NCBI RefSeq assembly: GCF_040580765.1
Contig: NZ_CP158687.1
Coordinates: 2,294,001 to 2,358,000, forward strand
From: Lentibacter algarum
Lineage (GTDB): Bacteria; Pseudomonadota; Alphaproteobacteria; Rhodobacterales; Rhodobacteraceae
Direction: 5' to 3'
Length of the DNA: 64,000 nucleotides
The notes below the pieces were generated by a model. The model did no database searches, was not told where the DNA came from, and saw only the letters and a list, made by a program, of their open reading frames with translations. This document shows positions 44,885 to 53,717 of the stretch, in pieces. A program made the translations under genes and the position numbers. Within the stretch, counting starts at the first letter, position 1, and each line of letters starts with the position of its first letter.

Positions 44885-45910
44885 TTACTTGATTTCGACA
44901 CCGACAACTTTGCCAACACTGTCGTTCCAACGTGTTGCCCAGTCACCGCCTGCACGCTCTGCCCACTCGGGCAAAACCTCGGATGTGAGGATATCACGGG
45001 CCCGTGTGAAATCTTCGTCGCTGACGTCCACAAGCGTCATCGAACGTGCATCACCAGACGGGCATTCCCCGTTCCCTGTGAGGCAAGCGATGTCATTGAC
45101 AAGCGCGTCTTGTGCGCTGGCCCATGCAAGATCTTCAAAGCCAGTCTTGATCTGGTCAGTGAGAAGCGCTTGGTTCTCGGCTGACATGCCATTCCACTTG
45201 TCGAGGTTGATTGCCGTTACAACAGGGTCCCAGCCCCCCAATGGGATCGGCAGCAAGTGAGAGGATACTTCCCACCAACCGGCTGAATAGCCCGAGCCGG
45301 CACCTGTCACAGCGCAATCGACCACACCTTTTTGCAAAGCACCTGGCACTTCTGAGAAGGACACATTCACGCCTTCTGCACCCAAAGCTTCGAGTAGCTT
45401 GGCCGTCATCCGGCCTGAGGCGCGGACCTTGAGACCTGTAAGATCTGCTAGGCTAGAAATCTCAGCGTTACAGAAAACGACCTGTGGCGGATAGGGTGCA
45501 ATCGCGAGAACATGGCTGTTGAAGCGGTCGCGGTAGATCTCTGAGACCATGGGGCGCGCCGCGTCAACCATTGCACGGGCTTCATCTGCACTGAGTGCAA
45601 TCAGTGGCACATCAAGGCCTTCCAGTTCTGGCGCGTCAGACACAGCATAGTCAGCAACAGTCATTGCCACATCATAGACACCTTGGCCCAGCAACGGATA
45701 AATATCGCCCAAACCAAGGCTCATCTGGTTGTGTGTGGTCAGTTCCACATTGAAATCACCCGCTGCGGGCAAAGTTGCACCCCAGAACGGCGCTTCATAG
45801 CTCTTGTGCAGCGGCAAGCTGGACCAGCTGCCCACGACGGATAAGTCTTCTGCGAAGGCAGGTGCGGCGAGGGCCGTGGTTGCAGCCAAAATAGCAAGTG
45901 TCTGTTTCAT
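44885..45910 (-). CDS. TRAP transporter substrate-binding protein (DctP family)
   Basis: 341 residues with a Sec signal (MKQTLAILAATTALAAPAFA). The receptor core has TGLKVRASGRMTAKLLEALG (ligand arginine likely in KVRASG) and VPGALQKGVVDCAVTGAGSGY. Four cysteines occur in the mature protein. It is followed by the two membrane subunits. The ligand is unknown; context suggests pyroglutamate, D-glutamate or a similar carboxylate. Confidence 0.93.
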   Translation of the reverse strand: MKQTLAILAATTALAAPAFAEDLSVVGSWSSLPLHKSYEAPFWGATLPAAGDFNVELTTHNQMSLGLGDIYPLLGQGVYDVAMTVADYAVSDAPELEGLDVPLIALSADEARAMVDAARPMVSEIYRDRFNSHVLAIAPYPPQVVFCNAEISSLADLTGLKVRASGRMTAKLLEALGAEGVNVSFSEVPGALQKGVVDCAVTGAGSGYSAGWWEVSSHLLPIPLGGWDPVVTAINLDKWNGMSAENQALLTDQIKTGFEDLAWASAQDALVNDIACLTGNGECPSGDARSMTLVDVSDEDFTRARDILTSEVLPEWAERAGGDWATRWNDSVGKVVGVEIK

Positions 45911-45934
45911 TTTTTATCTCCTTGTTGGATTGCT

Positions 45935-46756
45935 TTAGTTTTTTCTTAAGATCGTTGTCTCTGCGTCCTCCGCCACATCGGTGATCAGCATGTGACCCGG
46001 CGAATGCGTGATGCAGATCGGAAGACCCGCATCCAAAAGAACGTTTTGCGGCGTCACACCGCAGGCCCAGTAGACAGGTACTTCTCCGGGTTTTATCTCG
46101 ACAGCGTCTCCCCAATCTGGGTGGGCCAGATCTTTGATGCCGATCTCGGCAGGATCGCCCACTGCAATCGGCGCCCCATGTGCCTGCGGATATCGACGGC
46201 TGATCTCGCGGGCTTTGTCGACCTGTGCTTCGGGGATTGGGCGCATCGTAACGACCATCCGGCCACCAAACCGCCCCGCCGGCACGAGCCCAATATTGGT
46301 TCGATACATCGGAACGTTTAGGCCCCTTTCGATATGCCGGACCGGAATGCCGTTGCGTAGCAGTGCATTTTCAAACGTAAACGAACACCCCAAAGCCACC
46401 GTAACCAAGTCGTCAGCCCAGATATCAGCAATGTTGGTGACCTCGTCATGAAGCGTGCCATCCCGAAACACACGGTACTTTGAAACATCGCTACGAATAT
46501 CGATGTCCTGACCAAGTGTCGGTAAAAACGGATCACCATTGTCGCTCACGCCTACGATTGGGCAGGGCTTTGGGTTCCGCTGACAAAAGCGCAAGAAATC
46601 CAAGGCGAATTTCTCGGGCAAGATTGCAAGATTGCATTGCAGTTTGCCAGCAGCGAGACCCGCTGTGTGCTGGTCGTAAGACCCGCTGCGGATTGCCGCC
46701 CTGACCTCGCCTGCGGAACAGGCAACAAGGTCGGAATGTGAGACTGTTGTTAGCAC
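45935..46756 (-). CDS. DUF1445 (YcsI) putative hydro-lyase / D-glutamate cyclase family
   Basis: 273 residues from GTG 46756, nine bases after a GGAGGAG; the frame is open to 46813. Family core: HTAGLAAGKLQCNLAILP, FCQRNPKPCPIVGVSDNGDP, ALGCSFTFENALL, ITHSPGHMLITDV. Relatives include YcsI of the Bacillus ycs-kip oxoproline cluster and mitochondrial D-glutamate cyclase, which makes 5-oxo-D-proline. Its presence with pxpBC supports an oxoproline or D-glutamate pathway. Confidence 0.88.
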   Translation of the reverse strand: MLTTVSHSDLVACSAGEVRAAIRSGSYDQHTAGLAAGKLQCNLAILPEKFALDFLRFCQRNPKPCPIVGVSDNGDPFLPTLGQDIDIRSDVSKYRVFRDGTLHDEVTNIADIWADDLVTVALGCSFTFENALLRNGIPVRHIERGLNVPMYRTNIGLVPAGRFGGRMVVTMRPIPEAQVDKAREISRRYPQAHGAPIAVGDPAEIGIKDLAHPDWGDAVEIKPGEVPVYWACGVTPQNVLLDAGLPICITHSPGHMLITDVAEDAETTILRKN

Positions 46757-46851
46757 TATTCGAAACTCCTCCAGCTGTGCGAGAAGCATCACACGGCGGC
46801 AACGCTCAATCAAATTATCAATTTACATCATAACCGATAGATTTAATTGAT

Positions 46852-47730
46852 TTAGCTTGGCTGAGTTCGTTCCCATGTATTCGCAACCGCGCGGGCAATT
46901 TGCGCACTGTTTTCAACAAGGAAGCTGCGCGGTTCTGACAAATATGATGCCGTGAACGAGAGCGGCTGCGGGCGAAATCCCGGATCAAACTCTACAATTT
47001 GCCCCGCCTCAAGAAAATCGTTGGCAAGCGCCCTCGGGTAAGGACCTACGGCGATTCCTGCTGCGATCATCTTCAAACTCGCCGACAAGGAAGCCGACGC
47101 ATAGACACGCACCTTTGGTCGGATCCTACGCGTGAGCTCAGACATTAATTCACGATACGGTCGGGTCTTGCTTGAATAGGAAATCACTGGGACTTTGCTC
47201 AAATCAGTCTGTGGATTTGCAGTCGATCGATACCAATGCAAATCAAAAGACGGCAGGGCCACGTTTTCAACAGAAAACTCCGACACGGGACCCATTAGAA
47301 GTGCGAGATCAAGCTTCCTCTCAAGCAAATCCGTGCGCAAATTCAAGGAAATATCCACCGTCAGGTCAACATTGACACGCGGATACTGCTCACTGAAAGC
47401 CTTTAAAAAGTCAGGCAACCATGCCTGTGCGATCGTCTCGGAGGCGCCGACACGAAAAAGACCCTCTGCTTCGGATGGGTTGGCAACACGTTGCTTGATC
47501 TCTTCTTCGACAAACAACATTTGCTCAGCATACGAAAGTAAAAGCGTTCCGTGTTTTGTTAAGACAAGTTCGCCCGGACCACGTTCAAAAAGGGGCACGC
47601 GCAGTTCTTGTTCGAGGTTTGCAATTCGGGTCGAGATGGCAGGCTGCGAAAGATTGAGGCGTTCAGCAGCCTTGCGAAAGCCTCCCAAACGAGCGACCCA
47701 GAGGAAAGTCTTGATCTGATCAAATGTCAT
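46852..47730 (-). CDS. LysR-family transcriptional regulator
   Basis: 292 residues. The LysR winged helix (MTFDQIKTFLWVARLGGFRKAAERLNLSQPAISTRIANLE) is followed by a two-lobe inducer domain with FRVGASETIAQAWLPDFL and IAAGIAVGPYP. It is upstream of and in the same direction as the DUF1445-TRAP-pxp genes, so it may be their regulator, although LysR genes are more often divergent. Nothing is supported in the 274 bp between it and the next gene. Confidence 0.93.
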   Translation of the reverse strand: MTFDQIKTFLWVARLGGFRKAAERLNLSQPAISTRIANLEQELRVPLFERGPGELVLTKHGTLLLSYAEQMLFVEEEIKQRVANPSEAEGLFRVGASETIAQAWLPDFLKAFSEQYPRVNVDLTVDISLNLRTDLLERKLDLALLMGPVSEFSVENVALPSFDLHWYRSTANPQTDLSKVPVISYSSKTRPYRELMSELTRRIRPKVRVYASASLSASLKMIAAGIAVGPYPRALANDFLEAGQIVEFDPGFRPQPLSFTASYLSEPRSFLVENSAQIARAVANTWERTQPS

Positions 47731-48004
47731 GCCTCATTCATAGATTATATCACAGAGGCCGCAAATCCATAAACTTGGACTGAATATAAATTGCTGCATT
47801 GGCGGCTTGAATCTCCTGCCAAAGCTGAAAGCAAAGCAAGCTATTTATGAGGCTGTTGTGGCAAAAGGTTGGGCACAGGTTTCAAATTATGGACCACGTT
47901 CGCACAGACGGCAAAGTGATGTGCAAGTGCCAAGGCGGCAGGTTTTACCATTAAGATTGGCGGGCAACCACGGCGTAATTTCCCAACGTTTGATAGTTCT
48001 CTAA

Positions 48005-49111
48005 TTAGCGCAAACCAGTAATATCTTTCGGGCTCGTCAGTCCAGTCTGTGCCATTGCGATGCTCATTTCTTCTGAAATGACATCCCACAGTTTGTGCAA
48101 TCCTCGCTCATGGCCAGCGGCCAAAGCATATTGGAGGATGCGCCCCAAAAAAACGAAATCAGCGCCTTGGGTAAGTGCCCGCAACACATCTTCACCCGAC
48201 CGGATGCCACTGTCAAAAAACAGCGGATAATCAGCCCCGATCTGCTCCCGAATTTTAGCAAGCATTTCGATAGGTACAGGAGCGCTTTCAAGCTGGCGTG
48301 CACCGTGACTAGACACTTGAATACCGTCAACACCAGCAGCCTTAAGCGTAAGCGCATCTTCCACATCAAGCACACCTTTTACAACAAGTTTGCCCGGCCA
48401 CATCTCGCGTAGCTTATTCAATGTGTCCCACGTTGCGCGCGCGCGACTTTCAGTGCGATCGAATTCATACCCAGGCATTTCAAAGTTCGCCATCGTCGGC
48501 TTGCCTTTCAGCAATGCATTCAGGGACCAACGCGGATGCAGTGCAAAATCGACGAATTGTTTGGGGCCGATCTTGAACGGCATTTTAAAACCATGGCGCA
48601 ATTCACGAGGACGGCGCCCAACCTCTGGAACATCCACAGTTAAAACCAATGTCTGGTAACCAGCTGCTTTTGCACGATCGACCAGCTTGAATGTCCCCGT
48701 CCCATCACCCGTGAAATAGAGCTGGAACCAAGCATGGCCCTCAGCCACCTCGATGATTTTTTCCAGCGGAGTTGATGCAACAGTCGAGACCCCGTGGGGC
48801 ACTGCATATCGCGCCGCAAGGCGCGCAAGCATAAGATCTGCACCAGGAGCTGAAAGGTTGCACATGCCCATCGGTGCAATACCAAAGGGGCGCTGTGTCG
48901 CTGCACCAAAAAGGGTCGCAGCAAGCGAACGGCTGGAAACATCGCGCAGAATACGCGGCCGCAGGGTTATCTCATCAAGGGCGGCCCGATTGCGCGCCGC
49001 CCCCGTTTCACGGCCTGCCGCCCCGTCGATATAATCGAACACCATCCATGGCAGACGACGCTTGGCAATACGCCGTGCGTCCTCTGCGCTATGAATGGCG
49101 CTTGCCGACAT
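48005..49111 (-). CDS. FMN-dependent alpha-hydroxyacid dehydrogenase/oxidase, candidate sulfolactate dehydrogenase
   Basis: 368 residues of the LldD/glycolate-oxidase family. FMN and active-site elements: FDYIDGAAGRE, FGIAPMGMCNLSAPGADL, WFQLYFTG, LVVKGVLDVEDA, GIQVSSHGARQLE (catalytic His with following Arg) and DSGIRSGEDV. Its ATG overlaps the comE stop. In an operon making sulfolactate and using ComDE, the missing step is sulfolactate to sulfopyruvate, which this enzyme could carry out. Such a role differs from the known SlcC or SlcD dehydrogenases and is inference. Confidence 0.9.
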   Translation of the reverse strand: MSASAIHSAEDARRIAKRRLPWMVFDYIDGAAGRETGAARNRAALDEITLRPRILRDVSSRSLAATLFGAATQRPFGIAPMGMCNLSAPGADLMLARLAARYAVPHGVSTVASTPLEKIIEVAEGHAWFQLYFTGDGTGTFKLVDRAKAAGYQTLVLTVDVPEVGRRPRELRHGFKMPFKIGPKQFVDFALHPRWSLNALLKGKPTMANFEMPGYEFDRTESRARATWDTLNKLREMWPGKLVVKGVLDVEDALTLKAAGVDGIQVSSHGARQLESAPVPIEMLAKIREQIGADYPLFFDSGIRSGEDVLRALTQGADFVFLGRILQYALAAGHERGLHKLWDVISEEMSIAMAQTGLTSPKDITGLR

Positions 49112-49665
49112 CAGGACTTCACGGCTTCCATAAAGCGGTGACGGATAACCACCGGATCAAGAGTAATGACCGGCAACTTGATATTACCGCTGTCACATTT
49201 GCAGACAATTATCGTCATCTCGTCGCTGTCGATGGCCGATTGCAACACGGGGCCAAGGTCTTTGTCCTGCACCTCGATCACAGTATCGCAGCCACAGGCG
49301 CGCGCCACATCTGTCAGGTTGGTTTTCATGCCTGCGTAGGTCGGCTGGTCACCCGTCGATCCATAAGATCCGTTATCAATGATCAGCAATGTATAGTTGC
49401 CAGTCGCGTTGTTAGCGATCGTTGGCAACGTGCCAAGGTTCGTCAAGACAGACCCGTCGCCATCAATCGAGATCACAGGTTTGTCCTGCGCGAGCGCAAG
49501 GCCAAAGCCGATCGAAGAGCTCAGCCCCATGGTGCCGAGCATGTAAAAATTGCGAGCGTTGTCATCAATCATATGCAGTTCCTGACTGGGCAGGCCGATA
49601 TTGCAAACGACAAGGTGAGGGTTCAGGATGGGCGCGATTTCGCGCAAGATTTCAGAGCGGATCAT
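49111..49665 (-). CDS. comE: Sulfopyruvate decarboxylase beta subunit
   Basis: 184 residues from ATG 49665 (MIRSEILREIAPIL), overlapping the comD stop by 4 bp. It carries the thiamine-diphosphate motif GDGSVLTNLGTLPTIAN...IIDN. With ComD it decarboxylates 3-sulfopyruvate to sulfoacetaldehyde. The open frame up to 49776 overlaps comD and is not part of the protein. A second, similar pair lies at 62448-63508. Confidence 0.92.
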   Translation of the reverse strand: MIRSEILREIAPILNPHLVVCNIGLPSQELHMIDDNARNFYMLGTMGLSSSIGFGLALAQDKPVISIDGDGSVLTNLGTLPTIANNATGNYTLLIIDNGSYGSTGDQPTYAGMKTNLTDVARACGCDTVIEVQDKDLGPVLQSAIDSDEMTIIVCKCDSGNIKLPVITLDPVVIRHRFMEAVKS

Positions 49666-50168
49666 TGGTCGCCGTAGCCTCCCCAGAAGTTGGCATCGGT
49701 CAGGATCGCCACAGGTTTGTTGGACATGAAAGTATATTTCAGGATGTTGTCGAATTCCTCGACATCTTTTTGCCAATGGAAATGATATGTCGGGATGTGG
49801 AACTGCGCCAAAAGTGCCTTGGTGTGGACAGCCATTTCAACCTGACACGATACTGGTTCGCGCAACTCACCACGATATGAAATCAACATCGGAAGCGGCA
49901 TACGATAGAACTGGATCAGTGTCGCCAATGTGTTCAGCGTCACGCCAAGGGCAGTGTTTTGCATAATGATCATGGGACGCTTGCCCCCCATGAAGGCGCC
50001 CGCACACAGCCCCATACCTTCGTCTTCTTTGTTTGAGGGGATGTGAAAAATCTCGTCACGGTTCTCCACCTCTTCGATCACACCAGCCAGCTGTTTGCAG
50101 GGTACGGTGGTCACGAAAGAGATATCGTTGGCAACAAAATCATCTACGATCTTTTTGTCGATGTTCAT
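49662..50168 (-). CDS. comD: Sulfopyruvate decarboxylase alpha subunit
   Basis: 168 residues. Segments VTTVPCKQLAGVI, HIPSNKEDEGMGLCAGAFMGG (catalytic glutamate region) and LISYRGELREPV are typical of the PYR-domain subunit of this split thiamine-diphosphate enzyme. It works with ComE, which follows with a 4 bp overlap. In roseobacters ComDE serves sulfolactate and DHPS breakdown rather than coenzyme M synthesis. Confidence 0.93.
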   Translation of the reverse strand: MNIDKKIVDDFVANDISFVTTVPCKQLAGVIEEVENRDEIFHIPSNKEDEGMGLCAGAFMGGKRPMIIMQNTALGVTLNTLATLIQFYRMPLPMLISYRGELREPVSCQVEMAVHTKALLAQFHIPTYHFHWQKDVEEFDNILKYTFMSNKPVAILTDANFWGGYGDQ

Positions 50169-50212
50169 TGGAACAGAGCCTTTCTGGTTAAGTCGTCTTT
50201 GGATTGTTTATG

Positions 50213-50623
50213 TTAATCGCTACGTTGGACATGCACGGCGCAAGGCGCGTGTCTGACGACGCGTGCTGCCGTAGAACCAAGCAGATAATCACTGAACCCT
50301 GGTCGGTGGGAGCCCATCACAATGCAATCGATCGCGTTGTCACGAGCATAAGCGATAATGGTACGATAGGTGTGCCCGATCACCATTACAGGCTGAACAT
50401 TACTCAGATGCTCAGTTTTCGCGAGCAACTCAGACTTTGCACGTGCAATGCCATCTTTCTTGGCCTCTTCGTCGAGATAAGCGTTGACCGAGCCCTTTGG
50501 AGCCTCATAAACATGCAGCGCCGTAATTGTTCCTGTATCGCCAGCCAGCGCCTGTGCAATCGCAAGGGTACGCGGTGAGATGTCATGATCAAGTGCCATA
50601 GGAACAAGTATTTTCTTATACAT
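50213..50623 (-). CDS. Universal stress protein (UspA family)
   Basis: 136 residues with the ATP-binding pattern MGSHRPGFSDYLLGSTAARVV (G-2x-G-9x-G-S/T) and an N-terminal KKILVPMAL strand. It is embedded between the alcohol dehydrogenase and comD genes of the DHPS operon. Small Usp genes are often found in TRAP-linked catabolic operons, where their role is unclear. Confidence 0.9.
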   Translation of the reverse strand: MYKKILVPMALDHDISPRTLAIAQALAGDTGTITALHVYEAPKGSVNAYLDEEAKKDGIARAKSELLAKTEHLSNVQPVMVIGHTYRTIIAYARDNAIDCIVMGSHRPGFSDYLLGSTAARVVRHAPCAVHVQRSD

Positions 50624-50653
50624 ATGTTCTTTCCTTTGATGATTGCAGCGATG

Positions 50654-51634
50654 TCACGCCCAAGGGTCCAAAATGATTTTCGGCGCGGCAACACGACCTG
50701 ACCGCAGATCAGAAAAGGCAGTTGCTCCGTCACAAAGTGGGCGTGTTTGTGTCCAATCCAGCGCACCCAATCGGCCTTCAAAAAGGGCTGTTGCTGTGTC
50801 GCGAAAGTCTGTCGCAGTGTAGGTGTAGGTGCCAATAAACGTGATTTCCTGCAACGTTGCACGGCGCACATCAAGGCCGTGCGCATCGTCACCAAGTCCT
50901 ACATGCGCAATAACACCGCCCGGTTCGACCATGGCGGAAGCAGAGGCGCGCGTCACCCCGTAGCCGACCGCGTCGATCACAATTGGGAATGATTTGGTTG
51001 TGGAGTGCACGGCAACTTGATCACAGCTGTTCGCCAGAAATGCGCAGCGTTTCTCATCCGGCTCAACGATGACGACGTCATTAACATCCATGGCACGAAG
51101 CGCCAAAGCGGCGGCCAGCCCAATCGCCCCCCCGCCAATCACAAGCGCGCGGCGCTCCATGCTCGGGTGCAAGGCCTCTAGCGCAAGCCGCACTGCGTGC
51201 CAGCTGACAGCCAAAGGTTCGGCAAGTGCCGCCTTGCCCAGCGCCACATGGGCAGGCACCTCGACCAAATTGCGCATTGGCATTCCAATATACTGAGCAA
51301 AAGCCCCCTGACGCGGCATCATCGAAATGATCTGCCTTTTAGAGCAAAGATTTTCGCGCCCCGCTTTGCAAGCGGGACAGACCTGACAGGTCACCAGCGG
51401 GTTCACTGTCACACGCATTCCATCATTCTTGCCACCCTGGATCGTCCCAGCCGCCTCATGCCCTAAAATCAGCGGAGCGGGACGTCGTTCGTCATGACCA
51501 AGATAGGCGTGCATATCCGATCCACAAATGCCGACAGCTTCAACCTTGATCAGCTGTTCATCATCCTGTGTGATCACGTCCGGCATATCGCCATAAACAA
51601 GGGATTCGACACCCTGATAAACCAGTGCTTTCAT
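50654..51634 (-). CDS. hpsP: Zinc-dependent alcohol dehydrogenase, likely DHPS 2-dehydrogenase
   Basis: 326 residues, MDR family. Zinc ligands are seen in GICGSDMH and LGHEAAG; the structural zinc cluster is CQVCPACKAGRENLC; the cofactor loop is VIGGGAIGLAAALALRA. HpsP oxidises or reduces one DHPS enantiomer at C2, and with HpsO racemises DHPS through dihydroxyacetone sulfonate. The 4 bp overlap with the SDR gene supports joint function. Confidence 0.85.
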   Translation of the reverse strand: MKALVYQGVESLVYGDMPDVITQDDEQLIKVEAVGICGSDMHAYLGHDERRPAPLILGHEAAGTIQGGKNDGMRVTVNPLVTCQVCPACKAGRENLCSKRQIISMMPRQGAFAQYIGMPMRNLVEVPAHVALGKAALAEPLAVSWHAVRLALEALHPSMERRALVIGGGAIGLAAALALRAMDVNDVVIVEPDEKRCAFLANSCDQVAVHSTTKSFPIVIDAVGYGVTRASASAMVEPGGVIAHVGLGDDAHGLDVRRATLQEITFIGTYTYTATDFRDTATALFEGRLGALDWTQTRPLCDGATAFSDLRSGRVAAPKIILDPWA

Positions 51635-52392
51635 TTCGCAGTAAACCCCCCATCAACCATAAGAACCTGTCCTGTGACATAGGCAGAGGCATCAGAGCAC
51701 AAGAACAAAATTGGTCCGTCCATATCCGAAAGAGTTCCATTGCGTCCGATGCAGGTTTGCGCTGCATTGCGTGCAGCACGCGCGTCATCCTCGAACACCG
51801 CTGCCGTCAATTCAGTTGGGAAAAAACCGGGACCAATGGCATTTGCTGTGATCCCATCGGGAGACCATGCTTCAGCCATCGCGCGGGTCAGTTGCGCGAT
51901 ACCACCTTTCGTTGCCCCGTAGGCGATGCCGCCCGGAAATGCGCGGGTCGTTTGAAGGGACGCAAAATTAACGATACGGCCCCAGCCCTTTTTACGCATT
52001 TCTGGCACAAACGCCTGTGACAGAAAAAACGGTGCCGACAAGTTAAGAGCCAGCGTCTGATCCCATCCGTTGAAGGTAACATCATCGGCTGCCTCACGGG
52101 TGTTGACGCCAGCTGCATGTACCAAAATGTCAGGCGCACCGAATGGCGCGGAGATATCAGCGACAGTTCTTTCCAGACAATCGCGGCTGGCTACATCCGC
52201 CACCACGGCAGCAGCGGCAGGCCCGATTTCAGCGCACAGATTGTCCAATGCATCAGCCCTGCGAGCAACGCCCACGACTTTTGCACCAGCGGCCGCAAGC
52301 GTCAGTGCTGCGCGACGGCCAAGTCCAGAGCTAGCGCCCGTGATACAGGCTACTTTGCCACTTAGATCGAATAGATGTGTATTGCCTGTCAC
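51631..52392 (-). CDS. hpsO: Short-chain dehydrogenase, likely DHPS 2-dehydrogenase
   Basis: 253 residues. Rossmann motif TGASSGLGRRAA, NAG-equivalent HAAG, catalytic serine in NFASLQTT and YGATK as YxxxK. It lies between hpsN and hpsP with overlaps or short gaps, the usual hpsNOP arrangement. It should convert one DHPS enantiomer to dihydroxyacetone sulfonate with NAD. Confidence 0.85.
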   Translation of the reverse strand: MTGNTHLFDLSGKVACITGASSGLGRRAALTLAAAGAKVVGVARRADALDNLCAEIGPAAAAVVADVASRDCLERTVADISAPFGAPDILVHAAGVNTREAADDVTFNGWDQTLALNLSAPFFLSQAFVPEMRKKGWGRIVNFASLQTTRAFPGGIAYGATKGGIAQLTRAMAEAWSPDGITANAIGPGFFPTELTAAVFEDDARAARNAAQTCIGRNGTLSDMDGPILFLCSDASAYVTGQVLMVDGGFTAK

Positions 52393-52397
52393 GTCTC

Positions 52398-53705
52398 CTA
52401 GCCTTCAGACGTCAGGTCAAAGTTTTCACCTGGAAAGTACTTTGCAAGCCGCACATCCGCTGCGCGGGCATGCCCTTCCATTCCTTCCAGACGTGAAATC
52501 CGCGCTGTCGCAATCGCGACATCCTTAGAGGCCTCTTTCGTGGCTCGCTGCCAAGTGACGATTTTCATATATTTGTGCACTGACAAACCGCCTGTGTAGC
52601 CCGCGGCACCAGAAGTCGGTAGCACGTGGTTCGTGCCCGACGCCTTATCGCCATAAGACACCGTGGTTTCTTCGCCCAAAAACAACGAGCCATAACAAGT
52701 CAGACGGTCGAGCCACCAATCAATGTCGCTGGCTTGGACAGTCAAATGCTCAGGTGCATATTCGTCACTGCAAGCGGCCATATCTTCACGGTCTTTGCAA
52801 ACGATCACCTCTGCGTAATCGCGCCAAGCAGCAAACGCGTTGTCGCGGTTCAGTTCGGGCAGATCGTCGATCAGGACAGGCACCCGCGCCATAACGTCTT
52901 CGGCCAAAGCACGATCATCTGTCACCAACCATACGGGCGAGTTATAGCCATGTTCAGCCTGACTTACTAAGTCGGTGGCAACGATATGAGGATCTGCGTC
53001 CTTATCGGCGAGGATCAAGGAATCCGTTGGGCCCGCAATCATATCGATGCCCACACGGCCAAACAAAATACGCTTTGCCTCAGCCACAAACTGGTTACCA
53101 GGGCCAACCAGAATATTGGCCTTTGGCAGGCCAAATAAACCAAACGCCATAGCCGCAACGCCTTGAACGCCACCCAGCGCCATAATCTTATCTGCACCGC
53201 AAATATGCGCTGCGTAGATAATCGCGGGAGCCACACCAACACCAGGACGTGGAGGAGAACAGGCCGTAATGTGTTTACATCCTGCCACCTTGGCGGTGGT
53301 TACTGTCATGATAGCACTCGCAATATGGCTGTAGCGACCACCGGGGGCATAACAGCCTGCCGCATCAACGGGGATGGCTTTCTGGCCAGCGACATAACCC
53401 GGCTGAATTTCCATCTCGACATCAGCGACAGTGCTTTTCTGCAGCTCCGCGAAGCGCTTCACATTGTCATGCGCGAATTGGATATCTGCCTTCAACTTTT
53501 CAGGAACCAACGCGCTTGCCGCTTCAATTTCGGCTTGCGTAAGGATGACGTTGCCTTCGTATTTATCAAACTTGGCGGCGTACTCCATCGCCTTGGCATC
53601 ACCACCTTCTTCGATATCCTTGAGGATCGATACCACAGTGTCATGCACATCGGATGCGCCAGAAGCGGCCGTCAAAGTTGCTTTTTTCAGGTATTCACGG
53701 GTCAT
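52398..53705 (-). CDS. hpsN: Sulfopropanediol 3-dehydrogenase (HisD-like)
   Basis: 435 residues, homologous to histidinol dehydrogenase but without any histidine genes nearby. QPGYVAGQKAIPVDAAGCYAPGG, GAD, VGPGNQFVAEAKRILFG, IAGPTDSLI, QAEHGYNSP with metal-binding Gln and His, and SVHKYMK with a metal histidine are visible. It oxidises (R)-DHPS in two NAD steps to (R)-sulfolactate. TRAP, hpsO, hpsP and comDE neighbours make the assignment secure. Confidence 0.93.
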   Translation of the reverse strand: MTREYLKKATLTAASGASDVHDTVVSILKDIEEGGDAKAMEYAAKFDKYEGNVILTQAEIEAASALVPEKLKADIQFAHDNVKRFAELQKSTVADVEMEIQPGYVAGQKAIPVDAAGCYAPGGRYSHIASAIMTVTTAKVAGCKHITACSPPRPGVGVAPAIIYAAHICGADKIMALGGVQGVAAMAFGLFGLPKANILVGPGNQFVAEAKRILFGRVGIDMIAGPTDSLILADKDADPHIVATDLVSQAEHGYNSPVWLVTDDRALAEDVMARVPVLIDDLPELNRDNAFAAWRDYAEVIVCKDREDMAACSDEYAPEHLTVQASDIDWWLDRLTCYGSLFLGEETTVSYGDKASGTNHVLPTSGAAGYTGGLSVHKYMKIVTWQRATKEASKDVAIATARISRLEGMEGHARAADVRLAKYFPGENFDLTSEG

Positions 53706-53717
53706 TAGGCAGAGATC

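Noticed and set aside
47731..48004. A 65-codon plus-strand frame between LysR and the FMN dehydrogenase
   Set aside because: No ribosome-binding site or family pattern; the composition looks like intergenic or decayed DNA.
49111..50168. Coenzyme M biosynthesis or acetolactate synthase for the comDE genes
   Set aside because: Split short subunits of 168 and 184 residues match sulfopyruvate decarboxylase, and the operon is a sulfonate catabolic one in a bacterium.
52398..53705. Histidinol dehydrogenase for histidine biosynthesis
   Set aside because: No his genes nearby; neighbours (TRAP, two 2-dehydrogenases, ComDE) match the HpsN setting.
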